Shown here one piece after another: positions 19,073 through 29,186 of a stretch of DNA of 64,000 nt. The stretch is from UBA6109 sp035366835 (GTDB lineage: Bacteria > Desulfobacterota > Syntrophia > Syntrophales > UBA6109). The DNA lies in contig DAOSIS010000018.1 in NCBI GenBank assembly GCA_035366835.1, positions 1 through 64,000 on the forward strand. The letters are read 5' to 3'. Under the pieces are notes generated by a model. The model did not search any database. It saw only the letters and a program-made list of their open reading frames with translations, and was not told where the DNA came from. Positions within the stretch are counted from its first letter, which is position 1. Every line of letters starts with the position of its first letter. Made by a program: the position numbers and the translations under genes.

Positions 19073-20854
19073 CTAGACGCGGCGAATCTCATCCCCCGGA
19101 GAGCGCTTGACGAGGGTCTTGTTGTAGGCGGAGAAGATATCGTGGCGAGAGATGACCCCGACGATCCGTCCGGGGTCGTCGCGGTCGACTACGGGAAGCT
19201 GCTCGATGTTGCGGAAGCCGATCCGCTCGAGCACCGTTTCGAGGCTCTCGTCCTCGGTAACGGTGAGGACCTTCTCGGTTACGATGTCCCGCACAACGAT
19301 CAGGTCGCCCAGCGCCTCTTCGTAAATGAGGTCCTTGAAATCCTGAAAATCGACGATCCCGGCGAGCCGTCCCTCGTCGTCGACGACGGGGAAGTTGGTA
19401 TGCTTGCTCGCCATGGCCCTCTTCAGAAATTCCCTGAGGTTCAGGCTCTGGGGAATCGTCTCCACGTTTCGCGCCATGGCGTCACGGACTTTCAGATACC
19501 TCATGATGTTCGCTTCGCGGCCCGCCTGCAGGTCGATGCCCTTTTTCAGCAGAGGCAATGTGAAGATCGAGCCCTTCCGAATTTCAGACGCGACGATGTA
19601 GCTCAGAAAGCAGGACAGCATGAGCGGAAGGATGATCTGGTAGTTACCGGTCAATTCGAACAGAAGGAGAATGGCGTGCATGGGACCGTGGGAAGTCCCC
19701 GCCAGGAGGGCCCCCATTCCCACGAGGCTGTATGCGCCCGAAGTCGCCGCGCCGGGGAAGAGCCCGTGAACGGCCCAGCCGAAGAAGCCCCCCGCCATGG
19801 CGCCGATGTAAAGCGAGGGGACGACGACTCCGCCGGCCCCGCCCGATCCGATGGTGAAGGACGTGGCGGCGATCTTCAAGAACACGAGCCCGAACAGCGA
19901 AAACCAGGGGAGGCGTTCCCATACGGCCATGTCCATCACGTCGTATCCGACCCCGAAGACCTCGGGAAAAACGATTCCGATAAGGCCTACGAGCAGCCCG
20001 CCGACGGCAGGTTTCAGGTAATCCGGCATTTTGAGTTTGCTGAAAGCGTCTTCCGTCTTGTGAAGGACGACGGTGAACAGGACGGCGACGGCCCCGCAGA
20101 AAACCCCAAGGACCATGTACGGGGCAAGTTCCCATGACGCCACGAGGTTGTATTTCGCGACGACGAGGGCCGGATAATTGCCCAGATGGGCGCGGGAAAC
20201 CGCCGTGGCCACCACCGAAGAAACGACGATGGGACTGAAGGACGATATTCCGTAATTGCCCAGGATGATTTCCATGGCGAACATCACCCCGGCAATCGGC
20301 GCGTTGAACGTGGCGGCGATACCGCCAGCGGCGCCGCAGGCCACCAGCGTGCGCAGGCGGTCCGTGGAAACGTGCAGCAGCTGGCCGCACATGGAGCCGA
20401 TGCCGGCACCGATCTGAACGATCGGTCCCTCACGTCCCGCCGAGCCTCCCGAACCGATGCAGACGGCCGAGGTGAGGATCTTCACGATGCTCACCCGTTT
20501 TCTGATCCTGCCGCCGCGAAGAGCCACGGCTTCCATGGTTTCCGTGACACCCGGACCGCGGGCCTCGCGGGCGATGAAAAAGATGATCGGGCCGATGATG
20601 AGCCCTCCGAGCGCGGGTGCAAGGATCTTGACGTACAGGGGCGCAGCCGAGACCGTCTCGAGAAACGTGGCGCCGCCGGGACCGAAGAACAGCCATTGCA
20701 CGAGACGGATCATGTAACGGAAAACGATGGCGCCGTAACCGCTCAATACACCGACCAATATGGCGATGAGGACCATCACGGCGTGGTCGCTGCCGCCCAG
20801 GATCTTCAGAAAGGAGGCGTAACGTATCGATTTCAGGTATCGTGTGTCAGTCAT
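19073..20854 (-). CDS. ClC-family chloride channel/transporter with C-terminal CBS pair
   Basis: The 593-residue protein has the ClC membrane domain (about residues 25-440) with the selectivity segments GSGGSAGREGP, whose glutamate is the gating residue in family members, and GSGGAGGVVVPSLY. Two CBS domains follow (about 460-590) and usually sense adenine nucleotides. It moves chloride or a similar anion across the inner membrane as a channel or proton-coupled exchanger. The ATG at 20854 begins the conserved region but lacks a strong Shine-Dalgarno. A longer frame to 20971 is considered unlikely. Confidence 0.92.
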   Translation of the reverse strand: MTDTRYLKSIRYASFLKILGGSDHAVMVLIAILVGVLSGYGAIVFRYMIRLVQWLFFGPGGATFLETVSAAPLYVKILAPALGGLIIGPIIFFIAREARGPGVTETMEAVALRGGRIRKRVSIVKILTSAVCIGSGGSAGREGPIVQIGAGIGSMCGQLLHVSTDRLRTLVACGAAGGIAATFNAPIAGVMFAMEIILGNYGISSFSPIVVSSVVATAVSRAHLGNYPALVVAKYNLVASWELAPYMVLGVFCGAVAVLFTVVLHKTEDAFSKLKMPDYLKPAVGGLLVGLIGIVFPEVFGVGYDVMDMAVWERLPWFSLFGLVFLKIAATSFTIGSGGAGGVVVPSLYIGAMAGGFFGWAVHGLFPGAATSGAYSLVGMGALLAGTSHGPMHAILLLFELTGNYQIILPLMLSCFLSYIVASEIRKGSIFTLPLLKKGIDLQAGREANIMRYLKVRDAMARNVETIPQSLNLREFLKRAMASKHTNFPVVDDEGRLAGIVDFQDFKDLIYEEALGDLIVVRDIVTEKVLTVTEDESLETVLERIGFRNIEQLPVVDRDDPGRIVGVISRHDIFSAYNKTLVKRSPGDEIRRV

Positions 20855-21150
20855 GTCTTTTGACCGCGCGTACGTTCTCGGGCTGCCGGCCGCGTCAGTG
20901 CATACCACAAAAATGATGGGCCCTGGAAGAATTCGCTCGGGAGGAGAGTAAGCGACCGCTTCTTTGTGCACCTCCGGAATCTGTCCCGGGACCGCTCCTC
21001 TTCAGGTCCGATCATTCGATGCGCATCCTTTCGGTGAAATCGTCCCCTTGATAAGTCCGCGCACCTGTGGCACATTTCAAAACGTCACGTACGCGTCACT
21101 TGATCCATCGCACCGAATACCGGTTGACAAACCCTGTTGCGGAGATGGAG

Positions 21151-22386
21151 ATGGACGCTGTCATTCTGACGGCTCTCATGCTCGTTGCCGGCTTCGCGGC
21201 CGGCGGCCTTGCGGCCCGCCTGCACCTTCCCCGCATCACCGGATACCTGATCGCTGGAATGCTTCTGAATCCGTCGGCATCCCACGCTATTTCGCAGGCC
21301 GCGGTAGACAAGCTGAGTTTCATCGTACCGGTCGTCCTCGGCGTCGTTTCCTATATGATCGGCGGCGGCCTGCGCCTCAAGGCCGTGCGGCAACTCGGCA
21401 AGGCCATCGTCAGCATCACCGTCTTCCAGGGAGTGACGCCTTTCTTCTTCAGTTTCCTGCTCGTCGCCGGTCTGGGTCCTTTCGTCCTGAGCGTACCCGG
21501 CGGCAGGGGGTTTTTCGCGACATTCGTCCCCATGGGACTGGTTCTCGGCGCTATTGCCGTATCTTCCGCACCCGCCGCAATCGTGGCAATCGTCCACGAA
21601 TGCCGTGCAAGGGGATCGGTCACCACAACCTGCCTTGCAGTCCTCGCCCTGACGGACGCCATCACCGTCATCGCCTTTGCCTGCTCTCTCGACATCGGCC
21701 GGGCTCTGGTTGACGGGCAGCAGATTGAGGGACTGGGAAACATGCTGGCCGCCCCGCTTTTTCACATCCTCGGGTCCCTTTCCGCGGGCACGGCGTTCGG
21801 CTGGCTTCTGATAAAGGGACTTGACAGAATCCGGGGAAGGGGGGCACTGTTGGCCGCCGTGTTTGCGGGCATCCTGGTCCTGACCACGGCGGCGGAGACG
21901 TGGGGCCTTTCCTCCATCCTGGCCAACATGACAGCGGGATTCGTGGTCGCCAACCGCTCCGGCCGCGAAGAAATGCTCACCGTCCTCGAACGCGTCGAAG
22001 AAGCGCTCTTCGCACTCTTCTTCGTCCTCAGCGGCATGTACGTGGACGTCGCGGCGCTGAATGCGGCGGCAGCCCTCGTGGCGCTGATCATGGCGGGGCG
22101 CAAGATTGGAAAGTATGCGGGTGCCAGAATCGGCGCCGCCGTCGCCGACGCCCCGGAAGCGCTGCGGAAGTATCCCGGATTCGTGCTTCTGCCCAAGGCG
22201 GGGCTCACCCTGGGTCTGGCCTTCGTGGCGCGCCAGGCATTCCCCTCCTTCGGCCCGCTTCTTTTCAATGCGCTGCTGGCCAGCACGGTCATCAACATGC
22301 TGCTTACTCCGCCCCTGGCCAAGCTGGCGCTCGTCCGCTCCGGGGAAAGCGGCTGCCGGGAACCTGCAACAGAATTTTCCCGGTGA
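21151..22386 (+). CDS. Cation:proton antiporter, CPA2/Kef-like
   Basis: The 411-residue integral membrane protein has about 12 hydrophobic segments and resembles Na+(K+)/H+ exchangers. Features include an N-terminal LHLPRITGYLIAGMLLNP helix pair typical of Kef/NapA proteins. No C-terminal TrkA-N domain is present. The ATG at 21151 has GGAG six bases upstream; ATG 21145 and a longer frame from 21067 are alternatives. It is divergent from the ClC gene. Both move ions, so a shared role in ion or pH balance is possible but unproven. Confidence 0.8.
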   Translation: MDAVILTALMLVAGFAAGGLAARLHLPRITGYLIAGMLLNPSASHAISQAAVDKLSFIVPVVLGVVSYMIGGGLRLKAVRQLGKAIVSITVFQGVTPFFFSFLLVAGLGPFVLSVPGGRGFFATFVPMGLVLGAIAVSSAPAAIVAIVHECRARGSVTTTCLAVLALTDAITVIAFACSLDIGRALVDGQQIEGLGNMLAAPLFHILGSLSAGTAFGWLLIKGLDRIRGRGALLAAVFAGILVLTTAAETWGLSSILANMTAGFVVANRSGREEMLTVLERVEEALFALFFVLSGMYVDVAALNAAAALVALIMAGRKIGKYAGARIGAAVADAPEALRKYPGFVLLPKAGLTLGLAFVARQAFPSFGPLLFNALLASTVINMLLTPPLAKLALVRSGESGCREPATEFSR

Positions 22387-22440
22387 GAGCTCGCATAACT
22401 ATTTATCAAGATATGTATCGGATTCCGGAAAAAAATTTAT

Positions 22441-22469
22441 TTGACAACCTTCCCCCAATTCGATATAAA
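22441..22469 (+). promoter_or_regulatory. Strong sigma-70-type promoter for the DUF58-DUF4129-MoxR operon
   Basis: TTGACA at 22441-22446 and TATAAA at 22464-22469 are separated by exactly 17 bp within an AT-rich patch (22390-22545) in otherwise GC-rich DNA. The predicted start leaves a leader of about 180 nt before the DUF58 gene. Confidence 0.7.
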
Positions 22470-22657
22470 AGGCGCCACAAATATTCATACAATCTGTATT
22501 TCGTTAACGATTTCAAAGATTTTTTCACCATTTTCAAAATGAGCTCCGTCTTTTCCGGCCCTTTCCGTCACCGGAAGAAACGGCGCAGCCGCACCGGGCC
22601 GGGTTTGGGCGTCAGGACAGCGTCTGTCCTGGCGGTTTTCACTAAAGAGGCATTCGC

Positions 22658-23938
22658 ATGAATGCGCGTTCGATGGAAGCGGGATTCGGCGTCGGTATGG
22701 CGACGGCGGAAAAGGGGCCCCAGGGGGGCATAACCCTGCAGCCGGCCGGCGCGCTCTGGACCCGCCCCGCGCTTCTCCTCCTTGCGGCCATGGCCGTATT
22801 CGCCTCCTGGTACGGGCAGCGACCGATCCTGGCCATGACCCTGCTGCTTCTGTCCTTCGCAGTGCTGTGCCGGCTGTGGAGCCGGCATTGCCTCGTCCGC
22901 CTGTTCTGCGGAAGGACCCTCGAACGGCGCCGCGCCTTCCCCGGCGAAGAGATTTCGATGGAAATCTCTCTCCGCAACGGCAAGTGGCTTGCCCTGCCAT
23001 GGGTCCGCCTGGAGAACCCCATCCCCGGAGAACTGCGATCCTCGGCGGAGGGCGCCGTTTCCTCCTCCGGTCGCCAGGACGCTGTGGAAGTGTCCCTGTT
23101 CCTGCCCGGCCGCAACCGCGCCCGCTGGACGTATCGGATGCTCTGCCGGCGGCGGGGTTTCTATCCGCTGGAAAATCTTCGCGTCACGAGCGGCGACATC
23201 TTCGGTCTTTACACGGCATCCCTCGAGTTTCCGGCGGCGGAGACGGTGCTGGTTTATCCCCGGCTTCTTCCGCTGGCGAAGCTTCCCCTCCCGGCCCTGC
23301 AGATGCTGGGCGACGAAAAAACGGAGCGAAGGATCTGCACCGATCCCACGAGGCCCTTCGGGATCCGGGATCACATCCCTTCCGACGGCCTGCGCCACAT
23401 CCACTGGAAGGCCAGCGCCCGCGGGCAGGGATTGAAACGCAAGATCTTCGAACCCACGACAACGAAAAAGATCGCGCTTTTTTTTGACGTGGAGAGTTTT
23501 GGAAGCGGCGAGGCCTTCCGCGCTGAAGCATTCGAGCTGGGAATCAGCACGGTCGCCACTGTCGCGTTCCACGCAGGAAAAAGCGAAGCCCAGCCGGGGC
23601 TCTACGCGAACACCCGTTCAGCGGACACCGGCCGGCCGATCGCCGTCCCTCCCAGCGGGAGCCGCTCGCAATTGGTGGAAATCCTGGAGTCCCTTGCCAA
23701 GGCCACCCCGCGGGCGAGCGGCTCCCTCGATACGCTTCTTTCCGCGGCGGCCCGGACCCTCCCGTCGGGCTCCTGTTTCGTCCTTGTGACGGGCTCGTCC
23801 GCAGACATCCCCCAGGCGACGCTCGCCGATCTGAAGGCCCGCGGCTATCGCATCACCATGGTCCCCGTCGAGGGAAAGACACAACCGCCCTCCGGCGCAA
23901 CCGGCGATGCCGTCCGCATTTCCGAGGCGTCCCGATGA
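22658..23938 (+). CDS. DUF58 domain-containing protein
   Basis: The 426-residue protein has two hydrophobic segments near the N-terminus (about residues 35-75) and a DUF58 domain with the conserved IHWKASAR motif near residue 245, then a vWA-like region. DUF58 proteins are found in operons with MoxR AAA+ ATPases, where they are thought to take part in envelope or stress-related complex assembly. Its stop overlaps the start of the next gene as ATGA. AAAGAGG precedes the start. Confidence 0.85.
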   Translation: MNARSMEAGFGVGMATAEKGPQGGITLQPAGALWTRPALLLLAAMAVFASWYGQRPILAMTLLLLSFAVLCRLWSRHCLVRLFCGRTLERRRAFPGEEISMEISLRNGKWLALPWVRLENPIPGELRSSAEGAVSSSGRQDAVEVSLFLPGRNRARWTYRMLCRRRGFYPLENLRVTSGDIFGLYTASLEFPAAETVLVYPRLLPLAKLPLPALQMLGDEKTERRICTDPTRPFGIRDHIPSDGLRHIHWKASARGQGLKRKIFEPTTTKKIALFFDVESFGSGEAFRAEAFELGISTVATVAFHAGKSEAQPGLYANTRSADTGRPIAVPPSGSRSQLVEILESLAKATPRASGSLDTLLSAAARTLPSGSCFVLVTGSSADIPQATLADLKARGYRITMVPVEGKTQPPSGATGDAVRISEASR

Positions 23939-25359
23939 GCGCTGTCGGAAATGTCGTCCCGCTCGTCGCGCTTCTTCTCATCCAGGGTTCGGCCGTCTGC
24001 GCCGTGCTGATCTTCCTCCGTCACCATCCCGGGCTTTCGAACCTGCCGGTCGGCTGGATTCTTTCGCTTTACGTGCTGTCCTGCCTGGTCCATCGTCTAC
24101 CTGCAATGCGCCGCCGCCACCCGCTTCTGCACGGCGCAATCAGCACGGCCGCCGGGACGGCCGGAACGGCGCTTCTGCTGAAGACGCAGCTGTATGCGTC
24201 CTTCCCCTGGTCGGATCCACAATGGCTGAAGACGGCGGCGGGCGGTTTCTTTTCCGTCTTCTTCGGCCTGACGCCGGAATTCGTGACGGTCGTCGCCTGC
24301 GCGGCGTGCTGGATCATCGGCGGGCGGGCGGGGCGGCGACCCGTTGAATTTTCCGCAATGGTCAGTTCGTTCCAGTTCGGCTTTCTCGTGTTCGTCCTCG
24401 CCGTCGCCGCGGCAAGCCAGTTCGGCGTCGACACGCAGCCCGCCCTGGCCCTGCTCCCCGTCTTCTTCGTCTCAGGTCTGACGGGACTCTCGGCCATCCG
24501 TTTCCGGGAGATGTCGCTCCTCGAAGGACATGGCCGTCTGACTTGGTTTTCTCTGCTGGCGGGGGGCCTTTTCGTGACGCTGCTGCTCGCCGGAGCGATC
24601 GCGCTCCTGCTTCACCCCGACCTGCTCGACCGGCTGCTGGCGCTGGGAATCGCGGCCACCGAGGCCGTCATCCGCGTCTTCCGCTGGCTTCTCGAACTTC
24701 TCGCCCGAATCCTTCCTGCACCGGACACAGGCCCCATGCCTGGCGGCATGCCGGCCCCCGGCCCGAAAGAAGACCCGAATGCCTGGGTCCAGTGGCTGCA
24801 TATCTCCGATGAAACGCGGAGCGTTCTGCGCTTCCTCGTCGGACTGGGCTGGCTGAGTCTTCTTCTCGCCGCCGTCTGGCGCACCTGCCTCCAGCTCTTC
24901 GAATGGATCGGCCGGCGCTTCGCTTCAGGATCGGACATCCGGCTCGAACCGACGGGAGAGACCTTTTGGTCGGACTTCCTGTCATCGCTGCGGAGGCTCC
25001 TGCAGCGGGCCCTTTCCCGGACAAGGACGCTCCTCCGACGGCGCCGCCGCCTGCCCGGCGTCACGACTGCAGATCCCCTCTCGATCGCGCGGAGGATCTA
25101 CCTGCGGATGGAGAAATGGGCCGGGGCCGCCGGCATTTTCCGGCATCCGGACCAGACGCCGTACGATTTTCTGCGCCGGCTCGTGGAAATCTATCCGGAC
25201 CTGCGCTGGGAATTCACCTTCATCACCCATCAATTCGCCAGCGCGCGCTACGGGCCCGTTCTTCCCTGCAAAGAAGCCCTTGACAAGATGTCCCTTAGCT
25301 GGAAAAAGGTTTGCAGGCATCGGCTGTTCAATGCCGGAAGAAAGTCTAAGGAGGCTTAG
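23935..25359 (+). CDS. Membrane protein with C-terminal DUF4129-like region
   Basis: The 474-residue protein has about seven hydrophobic segments in its first 235 residues, a proline-rich linker near 260, another membrane segment near 300 and a soluble C-terminal part (about 365-455). That part reads SIARRIYLRME and TPYDFLRRLVEIYP, typical of DUF4129. In related operons this domain often ends a transglutaminase-like protein. No catalytic Cys-His-Asp transglutaminase core is visible here. It lies between DUF58 and MoxR genes and overlaps the former. Confidence 0.7.
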   Translation: MSAVGNVVPLVALLLIQGSAVCAVLIFLRHHPGLSNLPVGWILSLYVLSCLVHRLPAMRRRHPLLHGAISTAAGTAGTALLLKTQLYASFPWSDPQWLKTAAGGFFSVFFGLTPEFVTVVACAACWIIGGRAGRRPVEFSAMVSSFQFGFLVFVLAVAAASQFGVDTQPALALLPVFFVSGLTGLSAIRFREMSLLEGHGRLTWFSLLAGGLFVTLLLAGAIALLLHPDLLDRLLALGIAATEAVIRVFRWLLELLARILPAPDTGPMPGGMPAPGPKEDPNAWVQWLHISDETRSVLRFLVGLGWLSLLLAAVWRTCLQLFEWIGRRFASGSDIRLEPTGETFWSDFLSSLRRLLQRALSRTRTLLRRRRRLPGVTTADPLSIARRIYLRMEKWAGAAGIFRHPDQTPYDFLRRLVEIYPDLRWEFTFITHQFASARYGPVLPCKEALDKMSLSWKKVCRHRLFNAGRKSKEA

Positions 25360-25365
25360 CGGACG

Positions 25366-26334
25366 ATGGATCGCATGCCGGCGGAGGCCGGCTCTTCCTG
25401 GAAGGACGTTCAGGACGCGATGGAGAGATTCGTCTCCGGTGTCGGCAAAGTCGTCATCGGCAAAGACCGGGCCGTCGAGCTTCTCTTCCTTGCCTTCCTT
25501 TGCGAAGGGCATGTCCTGATCGAAGATGTCCCGGGCGTCGGAAAGACCCGCCTCGCCAGGACCTCCGCCAAGGCCATGGGGCTCTCCTTCAAGAGGATCC
25601 AGTGTACGCCGGATCTCCTGCCGTCCGACGTAACGGGCGTCGAATACTTCAATCAGAAACGGTCGGAGTTTGAATACCGTCCCGGCCCCATCATGGCCAA
25701 CGTCGTGCTCGTCGACGAGATCAACCGGGCCCTCCCGCGCACGCAGTCCTGCCTGCTGGAATGCATGCAGGAAAGGCAGGTCACGGTCGACAGGGAAAGC
25801 ATCCCCCTTCCCAGGCCCTTCCTGCTTCTCGCAACGCAGAACCCCGTCGAGCTGGAAGGGACGTTCCCCCTTCCCGAGGCGCAGATGGACCGATTCATGA
25901 TGAATATCCGCCTCGGCTATCCCTCGGAAGAAGAGGAGGAAACGATCCTCCGGGATCTGCAGCAGGCCGACCCGGAAGAGAGCCTGCAGCGTCTGATCGA
26001 CCCGCAGCGGATGTCCCACCTGCAGCAGATTTGCCGTGAGATCTTCATCGAGCCGTCGATCCGCCGCTACGTCGTCTCCCTCTGCCGCTTCACGCGGCAG
26101 CACGAAGACGTTCGTCTGGGGGTGTCGCCGCGCGGCGCCCTCGCTTTGCAGGCGGCGTCCCAGGCGCTCGCCGCATCCCGCGGCCGCGGTTACGTGCTGC
26201 CCGACGACATCCAGTTCCTGGCGGAACCCGTGCTGGCGCACCGCCTCCTTCTGAAAACGGAGGCCCGCCTCACCGGGCGAAACGAGCGGAATGTCATCGC
26301 GGATGTACTGCAGCGTCTCCCCGTACCTGTATGA
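25366..26334 (+). CDS. MoxR-family AAA+ ATPase
   Basis: The 322-residue ATPase has Walker A EDVPGVGKTRLA (about residues 53-64), Walker B VVLVDEINRA, the QNP sensor region in ATQNPVELEGT and the PLPEAQMDRF motif that marks the MoxR group. These ATPases act as chaperones with vWA/DUF58 partners. GGAGG lies upstream of the ATG, and only 6 bp separate it from the DUF4129 gene. MoxR is last in this operon, whereas it usually comes first. Confidence 0.92.
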   Translation: MDRMPAEAGSSWKDVQDAMERFVSGVGKVVIGKDRAVELLFLAFLCEGHVLIEDVPGVGKTRLARTSAKAMGLSFKRIQCTPDLLPSDVTGVEYFNQKRSEFEYRPGPIMANVVLVDEINRALPRTQSCLLECMQERQVTVDRESIPLPRPFLLLATQNPVELEGTFPLPEAQMDRFMMNIRLGYPSEEEEETILRDLQQADPEESLQRLIDPQRMSHLQQICREIFIEPSIRRYVVSLCRFTRQHEDVRLGVSPRGALALQAASQALAASRGRGYVLPDDIQFLAEPVLAHRLLLKTEARLTGRNERNVIADVLQRLPVPV

Positions 26335-26394
26335 GATGTGCTTTTTTCCGACTTTCAGGCCGACCGGCCATGAACAGGAGGAACAAGAACGTCC

Positions 26395-28320
26395 ATGGGC
26401 GCCAAGGCGAGCTACGAGCAGCTTCGGAGGCAGTTTGAAGAACTGACACAAGACGACGACCGCCGGTGGATTTCCGATGTCTGCCGATCGCTGGTGGACT
26501 CGACGACCGATTCCATTTATATCGTGGACCGCCAGTGCCGCTATCTTTTCCTCAATGAAGTCCATTTCCGCCGCATGAATCTCCCGGGCGAGCAGATCCT
26601 CGGGAAAACCTATGCGGAGCTTCATCCCGAGGGCTCCAGGGGAGACTTCGAAAAGACGGTCCGCAGCGTCTACGAAACCGGCCTTTCGGTCAAGCGCGAG
26701 CACCGGAGCAGCCGGGACGGGTGCTATTTCCTGCGGACCTTCAGCCCCATGAGGAAGCACGGGGGCGACGACCGTATTCTCGGCGTCGCCGTCGTCTCCA
26801 AGGATATCTCCGAACTCAAGAAGGCCGAAGAAACCTTGCGTTTTACGCAGCTGTCGATCGATCGGGCTTCGGACGCCATTCTCTGGCTCGATGCCTCCGG
26901 CGGGATCCTGAAGGTCAACGAATCCGCCTGCTTTTCCTTCGAGTACAGCCGTCAGGAACTGCTCGCCAAGAACGTCGCGGAGATCGATTCACGCATCGCC
27001 GCGCGCGGCTGGCAGGCGACCTGGAACGATCTCCGGGCCCGCGGCGCCCTGATCTACGAATCCTATTTCATCCGCAGAGACGGCAAGACGCTTCCCTTCG
27101 AGGTGAAAGCCAGTTATTCCCGCATCGGCGACCGGGAATATGCCGTCGCCTTTTGCCGCGACATCGCGGAGCGGAAGCGGCTGGAGAGCCAGTTCTATCT
27201 GGCGCAGAAAATGGACGCCCTGGGGACGATGGCCGGCGGGATCGTTCACGACTTCAACAACATCCTCATGGTGATCCAGGGACACGTCTCCCTCATGATG
27301 ATGGGCGCCGATTCCGGCAATCCGAACTACGAACGCCTGCAGGGCATCGAACAGATGGTGGCGAGCGGAGCGGCCCTCACGAAACAGCTGCTGAGCTTCG
27401 CGCGGGGCGAGAAATGCGAGATGGTCGCCTGCGACATCAACGAGATCGTGAAGAAGACGCTTGAGATCTTCAAGAGGACGAAAAAAGACATCCAGGTCCA
27501 CTCGCGCCTCGATCGTCATCCGTCGATCGTCGAGGCGGACGCGGGCCAGATCGAGCAGGTCCTCCTGAATCTCTTCGTCAACGCCTGGCAGGCGATGCCC
27601 GAAGGGGGGAGCCTCTACATCAGCACGGCCAATACCGTCCTCGACGAGGATTATGTGAAACCGTACCGGGTGCCGGCCGGACGCTACGTCAAGATCTCCG
27701 TGACGGACACGGGCGCCGGCATGGACGGGGAGACCATGAGCCGGATTTTCGATCCCTTCTTCACGACGCGCGGCGACGGCAAGGGGGTGGGCCTGGGGCT
27801 CGCCACGAGCTACGGCATCGTCAAGAAACACGGCGGCATCTTCAATGTCTACAGTGAAAAAGGTTCCGGCGCCACGTTCAACATCTACCTGCCGGCGTCG
27901 GACAAGAGCGCTGCCCAGAGGCAGCCGGAGGAGGTCGCAGATGTCTTCCGGGGATCGGAAACGGTGCTGTTCGCGGACGACGAGGACGTCATCCTCGAAG
28001 TCGGCCGGGAAATCCTCATGGCGCTCGGCTACCGTGTCATCACCGCCCGCGGCGCGGCGGCGGCCCTGGAGATCTACCGTCAGAAGGCGAAAGAGATCCG
28101 GATCGTCGTTCTGGACATGATCATGCCCGGCATGAAATGCACGGATGTCGTCTCGGCGCTCAAAGAGTGCAATCCCGACGTGAAGATCCTGCTTGCGAGC
28201 GGTTACGCCGAGAACAACCAGGTCCGTCTCGCGATCGACAGCGGCTGCCGGGACTTCATCCAGAAGCCCTTCAATATCCCCGAACTGTCCCGGAAGCTCC
28301 GCCGGGTCCTCGAAGGCTGA
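26395..28320 (+). CDS. Hybrid sensor histidine kinase (PAS-PAS-HisKA-HATPase-REC)
   Basis: The 641-residue protein is soluble by eye. It has two PAS domains (about residues 28-140 and 150-260), a dimerisation/phosphoacceptor segment with His285 in GGIVHDFNNIL, an ATPase domain (NAWQAMPEGG, DTGAGMD, GVGLGLATSYGIVKKHGG) and a C-terminal receiver with the acceptor Asp in VVLDMIMPGM (about 575). The HDFNN H-box and C-terminal receiver match a group common in Desulfobacterota. The signal is unknown, though PAS domains may bind a cofactor. No cognate output gene is adjacent. Confidence 0.92.
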   Translation: MGAKASYEQLRRQFEELTQDDDRRWISDVCRSLVDSTTDSIYIVDRQCRYLFLNEVHFRRMNLPGEQILGKTYAELHPEGSRGDFEKTVRSVYETGLSVKREHRSSRDGCYFLRTFSPMRKHGGDDRILGVAVVSKDISELKKAEETLRFTQLSIDRASDAILWLDASGGILKVNESACFSFEYSRQELLAKNVAEIDSRIAARGWQATWNDLRARGALIYESYFIRRDGKTLPFEVKASYSRIGDREYAVAFCRDIAERKRLESQFYLAQKMDALGTMAGGIVHDFNNILMVIQGHVSLMMMGADSGNPNYERLQGIEQMVASGAALTKQLLSFARGEKCEMVACDINEIVKKTLEIFKRTKKDIQVHSRLDRHPSIVEADAGQIEQVLLNLFVNAWQAMPEGGSLYISTANTVLDEDYVKPYRVPAGRYVKISVTDTGAGMDGETMSRIFDPFFTTRGDGKGVGLGLATSYGIVKKHGGIFNVYSEKGSGATFNIYLPASDKSAAQRQPEEVADVFRGSETVLFADDEDVILEVGREILMALGYRVITARGAAAALEIYRQKAKEIRIVVLDMIMPGMKCTDVVSALKECNPDVKILLASGYAENNQVRLAIDSGCRDFIQKPFNIPELSRKLRRVLEG

Positions 28321-28335
28321 CGGAACGGCGGGGCC

Positions 28336-29097
28336 TCAGCCCCGTGACAGCAACTCCCGGCTGAGGATCTCGCCGTCTGCCGCCACGACGACCTTCTCCA
28401 GACGGACCTTCTTTCCCGCCGCCTCCATGCCCTTGCGGACGATCGCCGGCAGTCCCTGGCAGCAGGGAACCTCCATGACGACGACCGTTACGCTGCGCAG
28501 GTCGGCCTTCTCGAAGATCTGCGCGAACTTCTGCGTATACATCTCGGCATCGTCGAACTTCGGGCACCCGATGAGGACGACCTTCCCCTTCAGGAAGTCT
28601 TCGTGGAAGCGCGGATATGCAACGGGCGTGCAATCGGCGGCCACCAGCAGATGCGCCCCCTTCAGGAACGGCGCCGTCGGCGGCACCAGGCGGATCTGCA
28701 CCGGCCAGTGACGGAGCTCGGAGGAAGACGGCGACGGAGCCTGCACCGCGGGCCGATTCGCCTCTTCGCACGAGCGTTGCGGCGCCCAGGTCTTCAGGTG
28801 CGTCGACGGGCATCCGCAGGGCAGATCCGGCCCGGCATGCCGGTGGTCGTGTGCCGCGGATCGTTCCCGCTTCACGGCTTCTTCGTCGAAGGCCTCCGCC
28901 TCCCGCTCCACGATCCGCAGGGCCCCGCGCGGGCACTCGCCCAGACAGGCGCCGAGCCCATCGCAGAAGTTCTCCGCCTTGATCTTCGCCTTGCCGTCGA
29001 CGATCCGGATTGCGCCTTCCGCGCAGGAGGGGACGCACAGCCCGCAGCCGTCGCACTTGCTCTCGTCGATTTCCACGATCTTTCTTACAGTCTTCAT
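28336..29097 (-). CDS. Ferredoxin-type iron-sulfur protein with cysteine-rich C-terminal domain
   Basis: The 253-residue protein starts with a [4Fe-4S] ferredoxin motif (CDGCGLCVPSC, about residues 15-25). A second partial motif CDGLGACLGECP follows, in which the spacing departs from the standard. The C-terminal part has further cysteines (CGCP, AADCTP, IGCPKFDD, VPCCQG) and resembles uncharacterised Fe-S proteins of anaerobes. The ATG at 29097 follows GGAGA. The function is unknown; electron transfer in the neighbouring redox set is plausible. It converges with the histidine kinase gene, 15 bp away. Confidence 0.7.
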   Translation of the reverse strand: MKTVRKIVEIDESKCDGCGLCVPSCAEGAIRIVDGKAKIKAENFCDGLGACLGECPRGALRIVEREAEAFDEEAVKRERSAAHDHRHAGPDLPCGCPSTHLKTWAPQRSCEEANRPAVQAPSPSSSELRHWPVQIRLVPPTAPFLKGAHLLVAADCTPVAYPRFHEDFLKGKVVLIGCPKFDDAEMYTQKFAQIFEKADLRSVTVVVMEVPCCQGLPAIVRKGMEAAGKKVRLEKVVVAADGEILSRELLSRG

Positions 29098-29186
29098 GAT
29101 GGTCTCCTTGGTCTCTCGGATTCTGTTGGCCTTACGATAGCAACACCCGCCGGTTTCGTCTTTGACGGGGATCAAAGATCCGCAAG

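Noticed and set aside
28329..28344. GC hairpin between the histidine kinase and Fe-S protein genes
   Set aside because: The 6-bp stem has no T tract on either strand, so a terminator call was not supported.
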